DNA of 64,000 bases, from contig JAEUHX010000007.1 in NCBI GenBank assembly GCA_016792805.1, forward strand, positions 1-64,000. The letters run 5' to 3'. Both the position numbers and the translations under genes were made by a program. The DNA comes from Planctomycetota bacterium (GTDB taxonomy: Bacteria > Planctomycetota > UBA1135 > JACQFD01). The notes under the pieces were generated by a model. That model was not told the origin of the DNA. It searched no databases and worked only from the letters and a program-made list of their open reading frames with translations. Shown here piece after piece: positions 8,708-17,107 of the stretch; within the stretch, counting starts at the first letter, position 1, and each line of letters starts with the position of its first letter.

Positions 8708-10832
8708 CGGTCACCTTGACGACGCCGACGGCTTCGATGCCGCGCGCCGATTGCACTTCGTTGTAGGACAGAACGGGGAGGCGCGGCGCGCTGGTCGCGA
8801 CGAGGTCGCGCACAAATCGGCGCAGCGGCGCCTTCACGAGGAGAACGGGATCGCGGCCCACCTTTGCGGCTTCCTGGGTGGAGGCGAGGACACCGTCGAC
8901 GAATCGGCGCAGGAAAAGTGCACTCGCCGCTCCATCCAGGTTCGGCGCGCTCGGCGCCATGGCGCTCGCGAGGCGCGCTTCGGCGGCGGGGTCGAGCGTG
9001 ACGGCGCTGATCCGCCCGTCGGCGCCGACGAGCCGCTCACAAATCGAGCGGCCCAAGGAGGCGCGCGCGAACTCCGTGAGCCGTTCCGGATCCTTCACGC
9101 TGGCCGCATGGTCGGCGAGCGTCTCCAGAACGACGGAGAGATTCTTCAGCGGCACGCGTTCGCGGAGAAGCTGCTTCAGCACCTTCTGCACGTCGCCGAC
9201 GGTCATCATTCCCGGCACGAGCTCCTCGACGACCGCGGGCGTCTTCTTGCGGGCCGTTTCAAGCAGATGCTTGACATCATCGCGAGTAATGAGCTCAGCG
9301 GCATGGGAGCGAATGATCTCGGTGACATGAGTAACGAGCACGGAGATCGGATCGATGAGCGTGTAGCCGAGAAGCTCAGCTTCCTGCTTATTGGATTGCA
9401 GGATCCATTTTGCGGGGAGCCCGAAGACCGGCTCCGTCGTCGCGATGCCTTGCACCGGCTTCGCGCGACCGGAGGGATCCATGGCGAGGACGTGTCCGGG
9501 CTGGAGCGTCCCCGTGGCGACAATCTCGCCGCCGACGAGGATGCGATAGGCCGTCGGCTCGAGCTGCATGTTGTCACGAATGCGCACCGGAGGGACCACA
9601 AATCCTTCCTGCTGTGCGAACTGGCGCCGTAGCATCGCCACATGCTCGAGGAGGCCGCCGCCGCCGCCCGGGTCGACGAGCGGAATAAGCCGGTAGCCGA
9701 TCTCGACGGCGAGGCGATCGACGCCAAGCAGATCATCGACCTTTTTGTGGTCTGTGCCTTCTGCGGCGGCCGCCTCCTTGGATGCCGCGGCGCCGGGCTT
9801 CGCGTCGGCCTGAGCTTTCGCGCGCTCCGCCTCAATGATCGGTTCTGTGTCTTTCGTCCAGCTATAAAAGGCGTAGGTCAGAGCGGCGAGGCCGAGGAAC
9901 GGGAGCTTTGGTAGCCCAGGGATGAGGGCGAGGCCGGCGAGCACGGCCGACGACGTGGCGAGCGCCCGCGGGTTCGACAGAAAGGGCATGGCCATCTCGC
10001 GCGAGAGGCGCCCCTCCATCGACGTTTTAGTGACCACAATGCCCGAGGCGGTCGAAACGAGCAGCGCCGGGATCTGGCTCACGAGGCCGTCGCCCACGGA
10101 GAGAATCGCATAGTGGCGAATGGAGTCGGCGAGCTCGCGCCCTTCCATGACGGTGCCGACGACCGCGCCGCCGATTAGGTTAATGATCGTGATGAGCAGG
10201 CCGGCGACGGCGTCGCCCCGGACGAACTTTCCGGCACCGTCCATCGCTCCGTAGAACTCGGCTTCGCGGGCGATCGCGTCGCGGCGCAGGCGGGCCTGCT
10301 CGCCGGTGATAAGACCCGCGTTGAGATCGGCGTCGATCGACATCTGCTTGCCGGGCATCGCGTCGAGAGTGAATCGGGCGGCGACTTCACTGATGCGGTT
10401 CGAGCCTTTTGTGATCACCACGAATTGGATGACCAGGAGAATTGAGAAGACCACCAATCCGATGACGATGTTGCCGCCGACGACGATGTTGCCGAAGGCG
10501 TCGATCACGTGGCCCGCCGCGCCCTGAGTCAGAATCTGACGCGTCGATGCGACGTTCAGGCCGAGTCGGAACAGCGTGGTGAAGAGAAGGAGCGTCGGAA
10601 ATGTGGCAAACTCGAGCGGGCTTCGTGTGTTGAGCGAGACCAGCAGCACGGCGACGGAGAGCGCGATATTGGCGGCGATCGCGAGGTCGAGCGCGAGCGT
10701 CGGGAGCGACGCAACGAGCACGACCAGAATGCCGATCACAAATGCGCCGAGCAGCCAGTCTCCATACTGGAGGACGGCGCGCGCGCCGGGCTTCAGGGCC
10801 GACTCAAAAGTAGCTTCGGGAGTCGCAGTCAT
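8694..10832 (-). CDS. flhA: FlhA, flagellar type III export gate protein
   Basis: A 712-residue protein. The N-terminal ~330 residues carry about eight membrane segments (start LQYGDWLLGAFVIGILVVLV), including the conserved FHIPEP-family loop (RISEVAARFTLDAMPGKQMS, DADLNAGLITGEQARLRRD, YGAMDGAGKFVRGDA). The cytoplasmic C-terminal half (from ~370) holds the chaperone and substrate docking domain with IRDNMQLEPTAYRILVGGE. Length matches the family. FlhA forms the nonameric ring of the export apparatus. It lies three bases after flhB and overlaps flhF. Confidence 0.96.
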   Translation of the reverse strand: MTATPEATFESALKPGARAVLQYGDWLLGAFVIGILVVLVASLPTLALDLAIAANIALSVAVLLVSLNTRSPLEFATFPTLLLFTTLFRLGLNVASTRQILTQGAAGHVIDAFGNIVVGGNIVIGLVVFSILLVIQFVVITKGSNRISEVAARFTLDAMPGKQMSIDADLNAGLITGEQARLRRDAIAREAEFYGAMDGAGKFVRGDAVAGLLITIINLIGGAVVGTVMEGRELADSIRHYAILSVGDGLVSQIPALLVSTASGIVVTKTSMEGRLSREMAMPFLSNPRALATSSAVLAGLALIPGLPKLPFLGLAALTYAFYSWTKDTEPIIEAERAKAQADAKPGAAASKEAAAAEGTDHKKVDDLLGVDRLAVEIGYRLIPLVDPGGGGGLLEHVAMLRRQFAQQEGFVVPPVRIRDNMQLEPTAYRILVGGEIVATGTLQPGHVLAMDPSGRAKPVQGIATTEPVFGLPAKWILQSNKQEAELLGYTLIDPISVLVTHVTEIIRSHAAELITRDDVKHLLETARKKTPAVVEELVPGMMTVGDVQKVLKQLLRERVPLKNLSVVLETLADHAASVKDPERLTEFARASLGRSICERLVGADGRISAVTLDPAAEARLASAMAPSAPNLDGAASALFLRRFVDGVLASTQEAAKVGRDPVLLVKAPLRRFVRDLVATSAPRLPVLSYNEVQSARGIEAVGVVKVTDESA

Positions 10833-10835
10833 CGC

Positions 10836-11921
10836 TTACCGCAGCGCCGGCTGGCGGAGCCGGAAGACGAAGGCAAGGACCTCGGCCACACCGCGGTACA
10901 GCTCAGGAGGAATGGACGAGCCAATCTCCGTGGTGCGATAGAGAGCGCGGGCTAAGGGCGGGTTCTCCACGATCGGGACGCCGGCTTCTGTAGCAATCTC
11001 GCGGATGCGCTTGGCGATCAGATCGGCGCCCTTCGCCACGACCACCGGGGCCTCGTCGGCGGGATCGAGCCCGCCCGGACGCCGGTATCGAACTGCGACG
11101 GCGAAGTGCGTCGGATTAGTGATGACCGCCGTGGCCGTTGGGATGTCGATGAACATGCGGCGGCGTGCCATGTTGCGGGCGGCTGCTCTCTGCTTGCTCT
11201 TGATCTGTGGGTTCCCCTGCGCGTTCTTCGCCTCGTCGCGCACTTCCTGCTTCGTCATGCGGAGATCGCGGAAGAGCTGCCAGCGCTGATACAGATAGTC
11301 GAGGGCGCCGATGATGAGGAGGGCCACTCCGATGCGGAGCAGCATGCCGAGCGCGAGGTCGAGGGCGATCATCGTGGTGTCGCGCAGCGAAGACCGGCCG
11401 AGGCTTGTTACTTTCGCGAGGACCGAGTCTGTCGAGCCAAAGGCGATGCCGATGACCACCGCGAGCTTGATGAGCGATGTGCTGAGCTTCAGAAGAGATC
11501 GGAGGGAGAAAAGCCGGCTTACGCCGCCGACGGGGTCGAGCCGCTCGAGCTTCATTTGAAGCGCTTTTGTGCGAACCCGAAACCCGCCCACTTGAATGAT
11601 GCCGACCACGTACGCGAGCGCGATAAGGCCGAACAGCATCGGAAGAACGGTGGTGCCGACCCGGCTCGCCAGCTGCACGAGAAGCTTTCCCACGCTCGGC
11701 ACGTCGAGCTCCTGAGAGGGCCGCGCCGTGAGCATGTCGCGCAGGCATTGTTGCAATGCCTGCATGAGCGCACCGCCGGTGGAGGTCACGAGCGCGATGC
11801 CCGCGAGCAGCAGGATCGCCTGCGAGAGATCGGCGCTGTAGGCGACCTGACCGGACGAGTCGGCCTGCTCGAGGCGTTCCCCGGTCGGGGCTTCAGTTTT
11901 CTGATCGCGATCCTCGGCCAT
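10836..11921 (-). CDS. flhB: FlhB, export switch protein with NPTH autocleavage site
   Basis: A 361-residue protein with four membrane segments in the first ~215 residues. The cytoplasmic domain contains the intact autocleavage motif N269-P270-T271-H272 (ITNPTHFAVAVRY). It opens with the usual EKTE-like DQKTEAPTGERL. Self-cleavage at NPTH switches export from rod/hook to filament substrates. The start is 12 bp after fliR and the stop is three bases before flhA. Confidence 0.96.
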   Translation of the reverse strand: MAEDRDQKTEAPTGERLEQADSSGQVAYSADLSQAILLLAGIALVTSTGGALMQALQQCLRDMLTARPSQELDVPSVGKLLVQLASRVGTTVLPMLFGLIALAYVVGIIQVGGFRVRTKALQMKLERLDPVGGVSRLFSLRSLLKLSTSLIKLAVVIGIAFGSTDSVLAKVTSLGRSSLRDTTMIALDLALGMLLRIGVALLIIGALDYLYQRWQLFRDLRMTKQEVRDEAKNAQGNPQIKSKQRAAARNMARRRMFIDIPTATAVITNPTHFAVAVRYRRPGGLDPADEAPVVVAKGADLIAKRIREIATEAGVPIVENPPLARALYRTTEIGSSIPPELYRGVAEVLAFVFRLRQPALR

Positions 11922-11933
11922 GATAATTGAGTG

Positions 11934-12722
11934 TTACTTGACCGTCGAAGGAAGTGCGTTGCCGAGCGCGTCGCGCATCGTGAGGAAGAGGGATTCGAGC
12001 CCAATCCGGAAGGTGGGGAGCAGCACGGCGATGGCGCCGAAGGCGGCTGCGATGCGGATCGCGTAGCCCACATCCATGAGGTTGAGCTGGGGGACCGCGC
12101 GGGAGGAGAGCCCGAGCAACAGTGTCACAAGGAACATGGCAGCCATCACGGGCGCGGCGAGCACAATTCCTGCTTCCAACAGTCGGCTTGTAAGAAGTAG
12201 TAATCCGTCGACTGGATCGGCGCCGATGGCGAACGTGCCGATTGGAATCCGATCAAACGAGTGCGCAAGCCCGGCGATCACCCAGCGATGGGCACCCATG
12301 GCGAGGAAGACAAGGCCGGCCATCGTTTGGTAGAGGGTCGACATGACCGGCGTTGTCGTGCCCGTGACGGGATCGAGCAGCGACGCGAGGTTGAGGCCGA
12401 CCTCACCTGTAATGAGATCGCCGGCACCTCGCACCGCGGCGAAGGCCGATGCAACAATCCAGCCCAGGAGCGCTCCCAGCAGGAACTCCATGGCCACGAG
12501 TGGAATCAGCGCGAGACCGAATTGCGGTCCAGTCCAGCCGGGCTCTCCGATCGCAAATAACAAAAGCCACGTGATCGTGGCGCCGAGCGGCAGACGGAAG
12601 CTGCTCCACGACGTCGCGTTGGAAAACGGCGGCGCCGTCGAGAGGAGCGCCAGCACGCGCGTGAGCACGAGCAGCGCCACTTCGACGCGCACGGGGAGCA
12701 GGGATCCGAGGAACTCGTTCAC
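11934..12722 (-). CDS. fliR: FliR, flagellar export apparatus membrane protein
   Basis: A 262-residue, strongly hydrophobic protein with about six to seven membrane segments. FliR features include LLVLTRVLALLSTAPPFSN at the N terminus, the SLDPVTGTTTPVMSTLYQ-like segment NLASLLDPVTGTTTPVMSTL and LLGLSSRAVPQLNLMDVG near residue 210. With FliP and FliQ it builds the helical export gate. The start overlaps the fliQ stop by four bases. Confidence 0.95.
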   Translation of the reverse strand: MNEFLGSLLPVRVEVALLVLTRVLALLSTAPPFSNATSWSSFRLPLGATITWLLLFAIGEPGWTGPQFGLALIPLVAMEFLLGALLGWIVASAFAAVRGAGDLITGEVGLNLASLLDPVTGTTTPVMSTLYQTMAGLVFLAMGAHRWVIAGLAHSFDRIPIGTFAIGADPVDGLLLLTSRLLEAGIVLAAPVMAAMFLVTLLLGLSSRAVPQLNLMDVGYAIRIAAAFGAIAVLLPTFRIGLESLFLTMRDALGNALPSTVK

Positions 12723-12994
12723 CGAAGCGACGCGAAGCGAGGCATCTCGCGAATGACGTGGCGCGTGTAACCGACGACCTTTCCCATGCCCCAGGGGAGC
12801 GTGAGCAGAGCGACCGCCATCACGGCCAGCATCTTAGGGATCGCCGAGAGCGACTGCTCGTGGACGGCTGTGACGGTCTGGATGATTGCGACAAATACCC
12901 CGATGACGACCGCAGTCGCAAGCATGGGAAGCGAGACGATCAGCGCGAGCAGCAGCAACTCGCGCACGAGATCGACGACAAGTGTTGTGCTCAT
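12719..12994 (-). CDS. fliQ: FliQ, flagellar export gate subunit
   Basis: A 91-residue protein with two membrane helices (LLLLALIVSLPMLATAVVIG and MLAVMAVALLTLPWGMGKVV) separated by the conserved loop QTVTAVHEQSLSAIPK. This matches the family in length and motif. It follows fliP by five bases and overlaps fliR by four. Confidence 0.96.
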   Translation of the reverse strand: MSTTLVVDLVRELLLLALIVSLPMLATAVVIGVFVAIIQTVTAVHEQSLSAIPKMLAVMAVALLTLPWGMGKVVGYTRHVIREMPRFASLR

Positions 12995-12999
12995 GGGAG

Positions 13000-13707
13000 C
13001 TAGATGGAGACGGAGGTCACAAGAGAGCGAACAATGAGGTTCCAGCCGTCGACCAGCACAAATAGAAGGACCTTGAGAGGCGTCGAGATCATGGGCGGAG
13101 GTAACATAAACATGCCCATGGAGAGAAGCACTGAGGACACGACGAGGTCGATGAGCACGAAGGGAAGGAAGATCAAGAATCCCATCGTGAAAGCGGTCTT
13201 GAGCTCGCTCAAGAGGTAGGCGGGGATCACGACGCGCAACGGCAGCTCGGTGCGCGACTTCGGAATCTCCACTTTTCCAATGTCCGCAAAGAGTTCGAGG
13301 TCCGCGTCGCGTGTGTGTTTCAGCAGGAAGGTCTCGAGGATCTGGCCGCCTGTCTCACAGGCCTCCTTCACGGAGCTTCGGTTCTCGAGGTACGGCACGA
13401 CGGCGCGGTCGTAGATTTGTGAGCCCGTCGGATACATCACGAAGAGCGTGAGGAACATCGAGAGGCCGAGCAGGACTTGGTTGGGCGGCAGCTCCTGGAG
13501 CGACATGGCCCTGCGCACGAATGACAAGACAATAATGATGCGCGTGAAGCAGGTGACGGAGACAAGCACCGCCGGGAGAACCGAAAGCAGCGTGAGCGCT
13601 GCCGCAAGCTCGATCGAGGTGGGAAGCCGGCCCGGCTGCGAGAGCGAGTCGGGGAGCTGCAGCGCGCCGCCTTCTTGTAAGAGGCTCACCAGCGCCGGAA
13701 TGATCAC
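13000..13707 (-). CDS. fliP: FliP, flagellar export gate subunit
   Basis: A 235-residue protein. After a short N-terminal segment come the hydrophobic FliP core and signatures: LTLLSVLPAVLVSVTCFTRI, IIVLSFVRRAMSLQELPPNQ, GLSMFLTLFVMYP, the soluble loop with LELFADIGKVE, then VIPAYLLSELKTAFTMGFLI and DLVVSSVLLSMGMFMLPP. FliP pentamers form the centre of the export gate. The GTG/ATG region at 13707 overlaps the fliO stop by four bases. Confidence 0.96.
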   Translation of the reverse strand: MIIPALVSLLQEGGALQLPDSLSQPGRLPTSIELAAALTLLSVLPAVLVSVTCFTRIIIVLSFVRRAMSLQELPPNQVLLGLSMFLTLFVMYPTGSQIYDRAVVPYLENRSSVKEACETGGQILETFLLKHTRDADLELFADIGKVEIPKSRTELPLRVVIPAYLLSELKTAFTMGFLIFLPFVLIDLVVSSVLLSMGMFMLPPPMISTPLKVLLFVLVDGWNLIVRSLVTSVSI

Positions 13708-14324
13708 AGAAGATCCTCCACCTCGGCGCGCGCAGCGGCGGCGGCCACGAGTTCGTCCTGCGCGGGGGCAGGCCTGCTGCGCGCCTCAGCGCGGCGCGGC
13801 TGAGGAGCGATGGTTCGCTGGCTCGTCATGCGGCTCAGCAGGGAGCGGAAGTGCTCGGCGCCGGAGTTTCTCGGTGCCGGCGTGATTTGTTCGGTCGGGA
13901 GCTCGGCCTCGAGTCCGGCTTCGTCGTCTCTTAGCTCGGTGAGGAGCGACACCGACGCGTCGGTCATGCCGAGCACGAGAACGCGGTCGTAGACGCGGGC
14001 AACAGCGAGTGAGCGTTTGCCGCCGAGCGGCAACATCTCCACAATTTGGAGCCCGCGCTCGCGCTTGCCGCCGGTGAGCGCCGACGCCTTCACTTTTCGC
14101 ACAAGCCAGAGCGACGCCGCGCCGATTCCCGAGATCGCCAGGATGGCGATTCCAAGGCGTGTGAGGGCCGCGTCTTCAACGGCCTCCACCGAGTTCGCCG
14201 GTTTCTCCGCAACCTCGGTGCTCGGCGATGCGCCCGCCGCCGGCGGGAGCATCGACGTGAAGACGAACGCCGCCGCAATGGCGAGCGTGGCGGCGACGGC
14301 CGGGATCCAGTGGGTGCGTTTCAA
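13704..14324 (-). CDS. fliO: FliO-like flagellar biosynthesis protein, first gene of the operon
   Basis: A 206-residue protein with an N-terminal hydrophobic signal-like helix, a second membrane helix near residues 57-75 (GIAILAISGIGAASLWLVR), and the FliO cytoplasmic domain (LQIVEMLPLGGKRSLAVARV, DRVLVLGMTDASVSLLTEL). The C terminus is disordered and Arg/Ala-rich. FliO is the assembly chaperone for FliP. It is the most upstream gene of the visible operon. FliM and FliN, which often precede it, are not here, so transcription probably starts in the 350-bp gap upstream. Confidence 0.88.
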   Translation of the reverse strand: MKRTHWIPAVAATLAIAAAFVFTSMLPPAAGASPSTEVAEKPANSVEAVEDAALTRLGIAILAISGIGAASLWLVRKVKASALTGGKRERGLQIVEMLPLGGKRSLAVARVYDRVLVLGMTDASVSLLTELRDDEAGLEAELPTEQITPAPRNSGAEHFRSLLSRMTSQRTIAPQPRRAEARSRPAPAQDELVAAAAARAEVEDLL

Positions 14325-14672
14325 TTGGGGCCTCCGAGGTCAGCGCCGCGACGCAGCGCCGCCCGTCTCCAAGCAGCGGCCGTGCCATTTGGCGCCGCTT
14401 GGAGGCCCGCGGCGGCCAGCGCGACGGCGGCGTCGCACCCTGCGCCAGGTGTCGCAGGATTCGACATGCGGCTTCTCTGCCCGTCGAAGAAGTCATCCGA
14501 GCCACGCGCGGGACTCCTTTTGGCGAACTCGTCCCCGGACCGCCTCGCCGTAACTCCTTGCTACGTCTACAGCGGTCGTACTCGATCTCGCGAACAACCC
14601 CCGTGCTCGCTCCGCGGAGCACTTTTGCCACGGGCAGTTGAGTTTTCCGGCGCGTCAGCCGATCGAAGGGCC
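14325..14672. other. Intergenic region upstream of fliO, divergent from the mini-kinase gene
   Basis: This 348-bp gap separates divergently read genes and should hold the promoter of the flagellar operon on the minus strand. I cannot identify convincing -35/-10 or sigma-54 elements by eye. Its right part is copy B of a dispersed repeat. Frames crossing it are rich in Arg/Ala and give no recognisable protein. Confidence 0.5.
14547..14642 (+). repeat. Dispersed intergenic repeat, copy B
   Basis: Homologous to 674-791 (same order of blocks, about three quarters identical over the first 70 bases). It ends with GTGCTC-gctccgcg-GAGCAC followed by TTTT at 14603-14624. As RNA on the plus strand that is a short hairpin with a U-run. 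It is about 20 bases shorter than copy A. Confidence 0.6.
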
Positions 14673-14912
14673 GTGCTCCCCGATACCGCCTTTCGCGTCG
14701 ATCTTGTCGAGCCCGAGGACGACGCGCGCAGCGCCCTGCGGCAGGCGCTCCATCAAACGAACAATTACCTGTCGGTCGTTCGCTCGCATGCGGAGCTTGC
14801 GCTTGCGAAGGACGATCCGGCGCGGGCACGTCGCGCGCTCGAAGTGATTCTCGCCCGCGCGGACGACCTCCAGCGCGCCCAGCGCGAGCTGCGCCGCTCC
14901 GCGCGCCTTTGA
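14673..14912 (+). CDS. Stand-alone histidine-kinase dimerisation-like protein
   Basis: A 79-residue protein. The start is the GTG at 14673; no better start or clear ribosome-binding site is seen. The core LRQALHQTNNYLSVVRSHAE resembles the H-box helix of histidine kinases (H-x-x-N-N-x-L-x-x-I-x-x-x-A-E), followed by a second amphipathic helix (ARRALEVILARADDLQRAQR). So two helices of a DHp-like hairpin are present without any sensor or ATPase domain. It could be a phosphotransfer or decoy protein, or a remnant of a kinase. It ends 23 bp before the convergent PH-domain gene. Confidence 0.5.
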   Translation: MLPDTAFRVDLVEPEDDARSALRQALHQTNNYLSVVRSHAELALAKDDPARARRALEVILARADDLQRAQRELRRSARL

Positions 14913-14935
14913 CGCGCGGACGTAGCTGCGGGCGA

Positions 14936-15556
14936 TCACACGCTCTCCATCCGGAGCACGCGCGAGCGCTGCCTGCGGACGGCGGCGCGGATGGTTTCTT
15001 TCACTTCGAGCGGCCGGTCGATCGATTCGAGCGAGATGCCGGGGTCGCTCGCGTCGGTGGTTGCGAGCGTTACTTTTCCGACATTCACCATTCGCTCGAT
15101 CAGCGATTGATGAACTGTAACGTCATCCACGCGAACGAGTTCGATCTCCGACATCTCTCGCGAGAGGATTCCGCGCTCGAGGAAGAGCCTCTCGCTCGTG
15201 AGGCGATATCGCACCGAAAGGCGGGCTGCTAGGAACCGAGCCGTTACCCACAAAGCGGGGAAGAAGGCGAGGGCAGTGAGGGCGAGCCGATAGGAGGACT
15301 GCGCGGGCGGGAGAAGCAGAAGCGCCGACGCGAGCACGGCACCCGCGAAGACCACACAGAAAAGCCACGCGGGAGCGAGGGCCCGTCCGCTATAGCCGCC
15401 CCGCCAGAGTTCCTCCTCGGGCCCGGTTGCCGCCGGTTCGGGGGTGGCGACCCTTGGCCGCTCAGCGGCGCCGGCCCTCCGCGCACCGCATTTGTGACAG
15501 AACTCGGCGCCTTCGACGAGGGCGGCTCCGCAGCTTGCACAGTAGGCGGCCGGCAT
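14936..15556 (-). CDS. Zinc-ribbon plus bacterial PH-domain membrane protein
   Basis: A 206-residue protein. The ATG at 15556 starts directly before an N-terminal zinc ribbon (YCASCGAAL and FCHKCGARR, two CxxC pairs). Two membrane helices follow near residues 60-110 (APAWLFCVVFAGAVLASALL and LALTALAFFPALWVTA). The C-terminal domain is of the YdbS/bPH_2 kind (VRYRLTSERLFLERGILS, EIELVRVDDVTVHQSLIERM and GKVTLATTDASDPGISLESI). bPH_2 proteins are membrane-linked and of poorly known function. The gene stands alone on the minus strand. Confidence 0.85.
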   Translation of the reverse strand: MPAAYCASCGAALVEGAEFCHKCGARRAGAAERPRVATPEPAATGPEEELWRGGYSGRALAPAWLFCVVFAGAVLASALLLLPPAQSSYRLALTALAFFPALWVTARFLAARLSVRYRLTSERLFLERGILSREMSEIELVRVDDVTVHQSLIERMVNVGKVTLATTDASDPGISLESIDRPLEVKETIRAAVRRQRSRVLRMESV

Positions 15557-15650
15557 GGAGGCACCTTGGCGTGCGTCCGCACAGAATGCAACGATCCCCG
15601 AGCTCGGCCGAGAAGCCGTGTCCGTTTCGAAAATGCGCCGGAAATGGACC

Positions 15651-15731
15651 GGCGGCGTGGACGGGCACTGAAAGGCCCACCCACGCCGCCGATTTGTGCG
15701 CACTCCCGAGAGGAGGGCGCCGGAGGCGCCC
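15651..15731. repeat. Pair of hairpins between the PH-domain gene and lamin-tail gene 1
   Basis: At 15651-15690 a perfect 10-bp outer stem (GGCGGCGTGG/CCACGCCGCC) encloses an inner GGGC/GCCC stem. At 15715-15731 GGGCGCC-gga-GGCGCCC forms a second hairpin. They lie just past the stop of lamin-tail gene 1 in its reading direction, so they may end or stabilise its mRNA. No U-run follows, so classic intrinsic termination is uncertain. Confidence 0.5.
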
Positions 15732-15782
15732 GCTCGGAGCGCCTCAGGAATTCATGGAGTTCCGAAGGAACTCACTTCGATC

Positions 15783-16943
15783 TCAAGGAGCCAGCGTGAC
15801 CGTCAGGCCGTTCGACAGCAGCACCTGGAACGTGTTGAAGTCGAGCGCAATCCACTGGAACGAGAACGTCAGGCCGACGAGGCCTGGGTTGCTCGAGAGC
15901 GGAATATTGATCGAGCCGTTGCCCGAGCCATCCGTGAGGAAGCTCGGATCCGAAAGATATGCCGCTGTGTTGAGATCGAGCAGAATCGCGCCGGGGTTGC
16001 CCGGGATGAACAGGTTGATGTAGAGCTCGGGGAGCGCCGTGCCGTAGCCGAGCGAGTAGGAGCCGTTGGCGGGGCCGCCGCCGACCGCCAGCTGGAGACC
16101 CGACGCGTTCACCGACGCCGGAGCCGTCGGAATGAGCGTGCCGGTGTTCTGATTCAGCGAATCATTGAACGAAGAGTAATGATTCGGCTGAATCCAGCTC
16201 GTCGTGTCGATGCTGTTGCGCGAGCCGGGCGTGCCGCGCTGCTGCAGCAAGCAGGTCGTGCCGTTCGGCACTCCGTACAGAGCGCTAATAATCGCCTGGC
16301 CGACGTTATTGTTGGTGTCGTTCGGATTGACCGTCTGCGACACCTGCCAGGGGGCGAACAGGTTGATGCGCTCGGCCGCAATGCCGGAGTTGGGCGTGAG
16401 CGGCGTCGACGACGCGTTGTAGCTCACTTCCTCAATGATCGTGCCGCCGAGCGACGCGAAATTGCCCACCGCAATAAAGAGGCCGTCCATGCCGCTATTA
16501 TTGAGGTTCATCTGGCCGCTGCCCACTTGCGACTTATCGCCTGGTGCGGTCGTCGTCGTCGCGGCATACACATAGGCCGGCGCAATCGGCAGCGGGCCGT
16601 TGCCCGTGGCGTGGCGCACGAACACGAACGACTGGCCCGGGTAGAGCGTCGGCAGCGTCGCCACCGAAGGCAGCACCTGGAAGCCAACGCCGGTCGGCAG
16701 GCCGGTCGTAGCGTTGCGGTCCTCGACGTAGATGCCATTCAGGTCGAGCGCCTTGTTCGAAATATTGACAATTTCAAAATACTCGCCGTCCGCGTCGGTC
16801 ACGCAGACTTCGGGGCCAGGATTGAACATGATCTCGCTGACCGCAATATCGCCGGCGACGGGCGCCACCGGGGTCTGCGCAAACGAAGCAGCCGCGAACG
16901 CGCCGAGCGTGGTCGCAGCGAGAAGCATCGAACGAACGTGCAT
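15783..16943 (-). CDS. Secreted lamin-tail-domain protein, paralog 1
   Basis: A 386-residue protein starting at the ATG at 16943 (GGAG seven bases upstream) with a Sec signal peptide (MHVRSMLLAATTLGAFAAAS, cut after SFA-Q). A lamin-tail (LTD) domain follows: GDIAVSEIMFNPGP, GEYFEIVNISNKALDLNGI, LYPGQSFVFVRHAT and GMDGLFIAV. The last ~110 residues form the shared C-terminal module (FIPGNPGAILLDLNTAAYL, LVGLTFSFQWIALD, LSNGLTVTLAP). LTD proteins are usually extracellular and may bind ligands or nucleic acid; the role here is unknown. It is the last of four tandem paralogs and has its own ribosome-binding site and flanking hairpins. Confidence 0.85.
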   Translation of the reverse strand: MHVRSMLLAATTLGAFAAASFAQTPVAPVAGDIAVSEIMFNPGPEVCVTDADGEYFEIVNISNKALDLNGIYVEDRNATTGLPTGVGFQVLPSVATLPTLYPGQSFVFVRHATGNGPLPIAPAYVYAATTTTAPGDKSQVGSGQMNLNNSGMDGLFIAVGNFASLGGTIIEEVSYNASSTPLTPNSGIAAERINLFAPWQVSQTVNPNDTNNNVGQAIISALYGVPNGTTCLLQQRGTPGSRNSIDTTSWIQPNHYSSFNDSLNQNTGTLIPTAPASVNASGLQLAVGGGPANGSYSLGYGTALPELYINLFIPGNPGAILLDLNTAAYLSDPSFLTDGSGNGSINIPLSSNPGLVGLTFSFQWIALDFNTFQVLLSNGLTVTLAP

Positions 16944-17051
16944 GGGGTACTCCACGAAGTGAGACCGGCGCCGAAGCAGCGCCAGCGAATCGAAGGGAGG
17001 AGGCGAAGAACTCTCCACGGGGGGCTGCAAACGCGCAAGGGGCCGAAAGAA

Positions 17052-17085
17052 CCCGAGACCGACACGCGGGGCGTGCCGGCCTCGG
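17052..17085 (-). terminator. Hairpin terminator after lamin-tail gene 2
   Basis: On the minus strand a 15-bp stem closes over a 3-base loop. Two positions that mismatch on the plus strand become G-U pairs on the minus strand, so the structure belongs to the RNA of lamin-tail gene 2, whose stop is 22 bp away. GTTCTTTC follows. Confidence 0.65.
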
Positions 17086-17107
17086 AAATCGCTCATCCGA
17101 TCCAAGC

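Noticed and set aside
14399..14641. Small plus-strand frame upstream of the mini-kinase
   Set aside because: It crosses the dispersed repeat, has no ribosome-binding site and no recognisable product.
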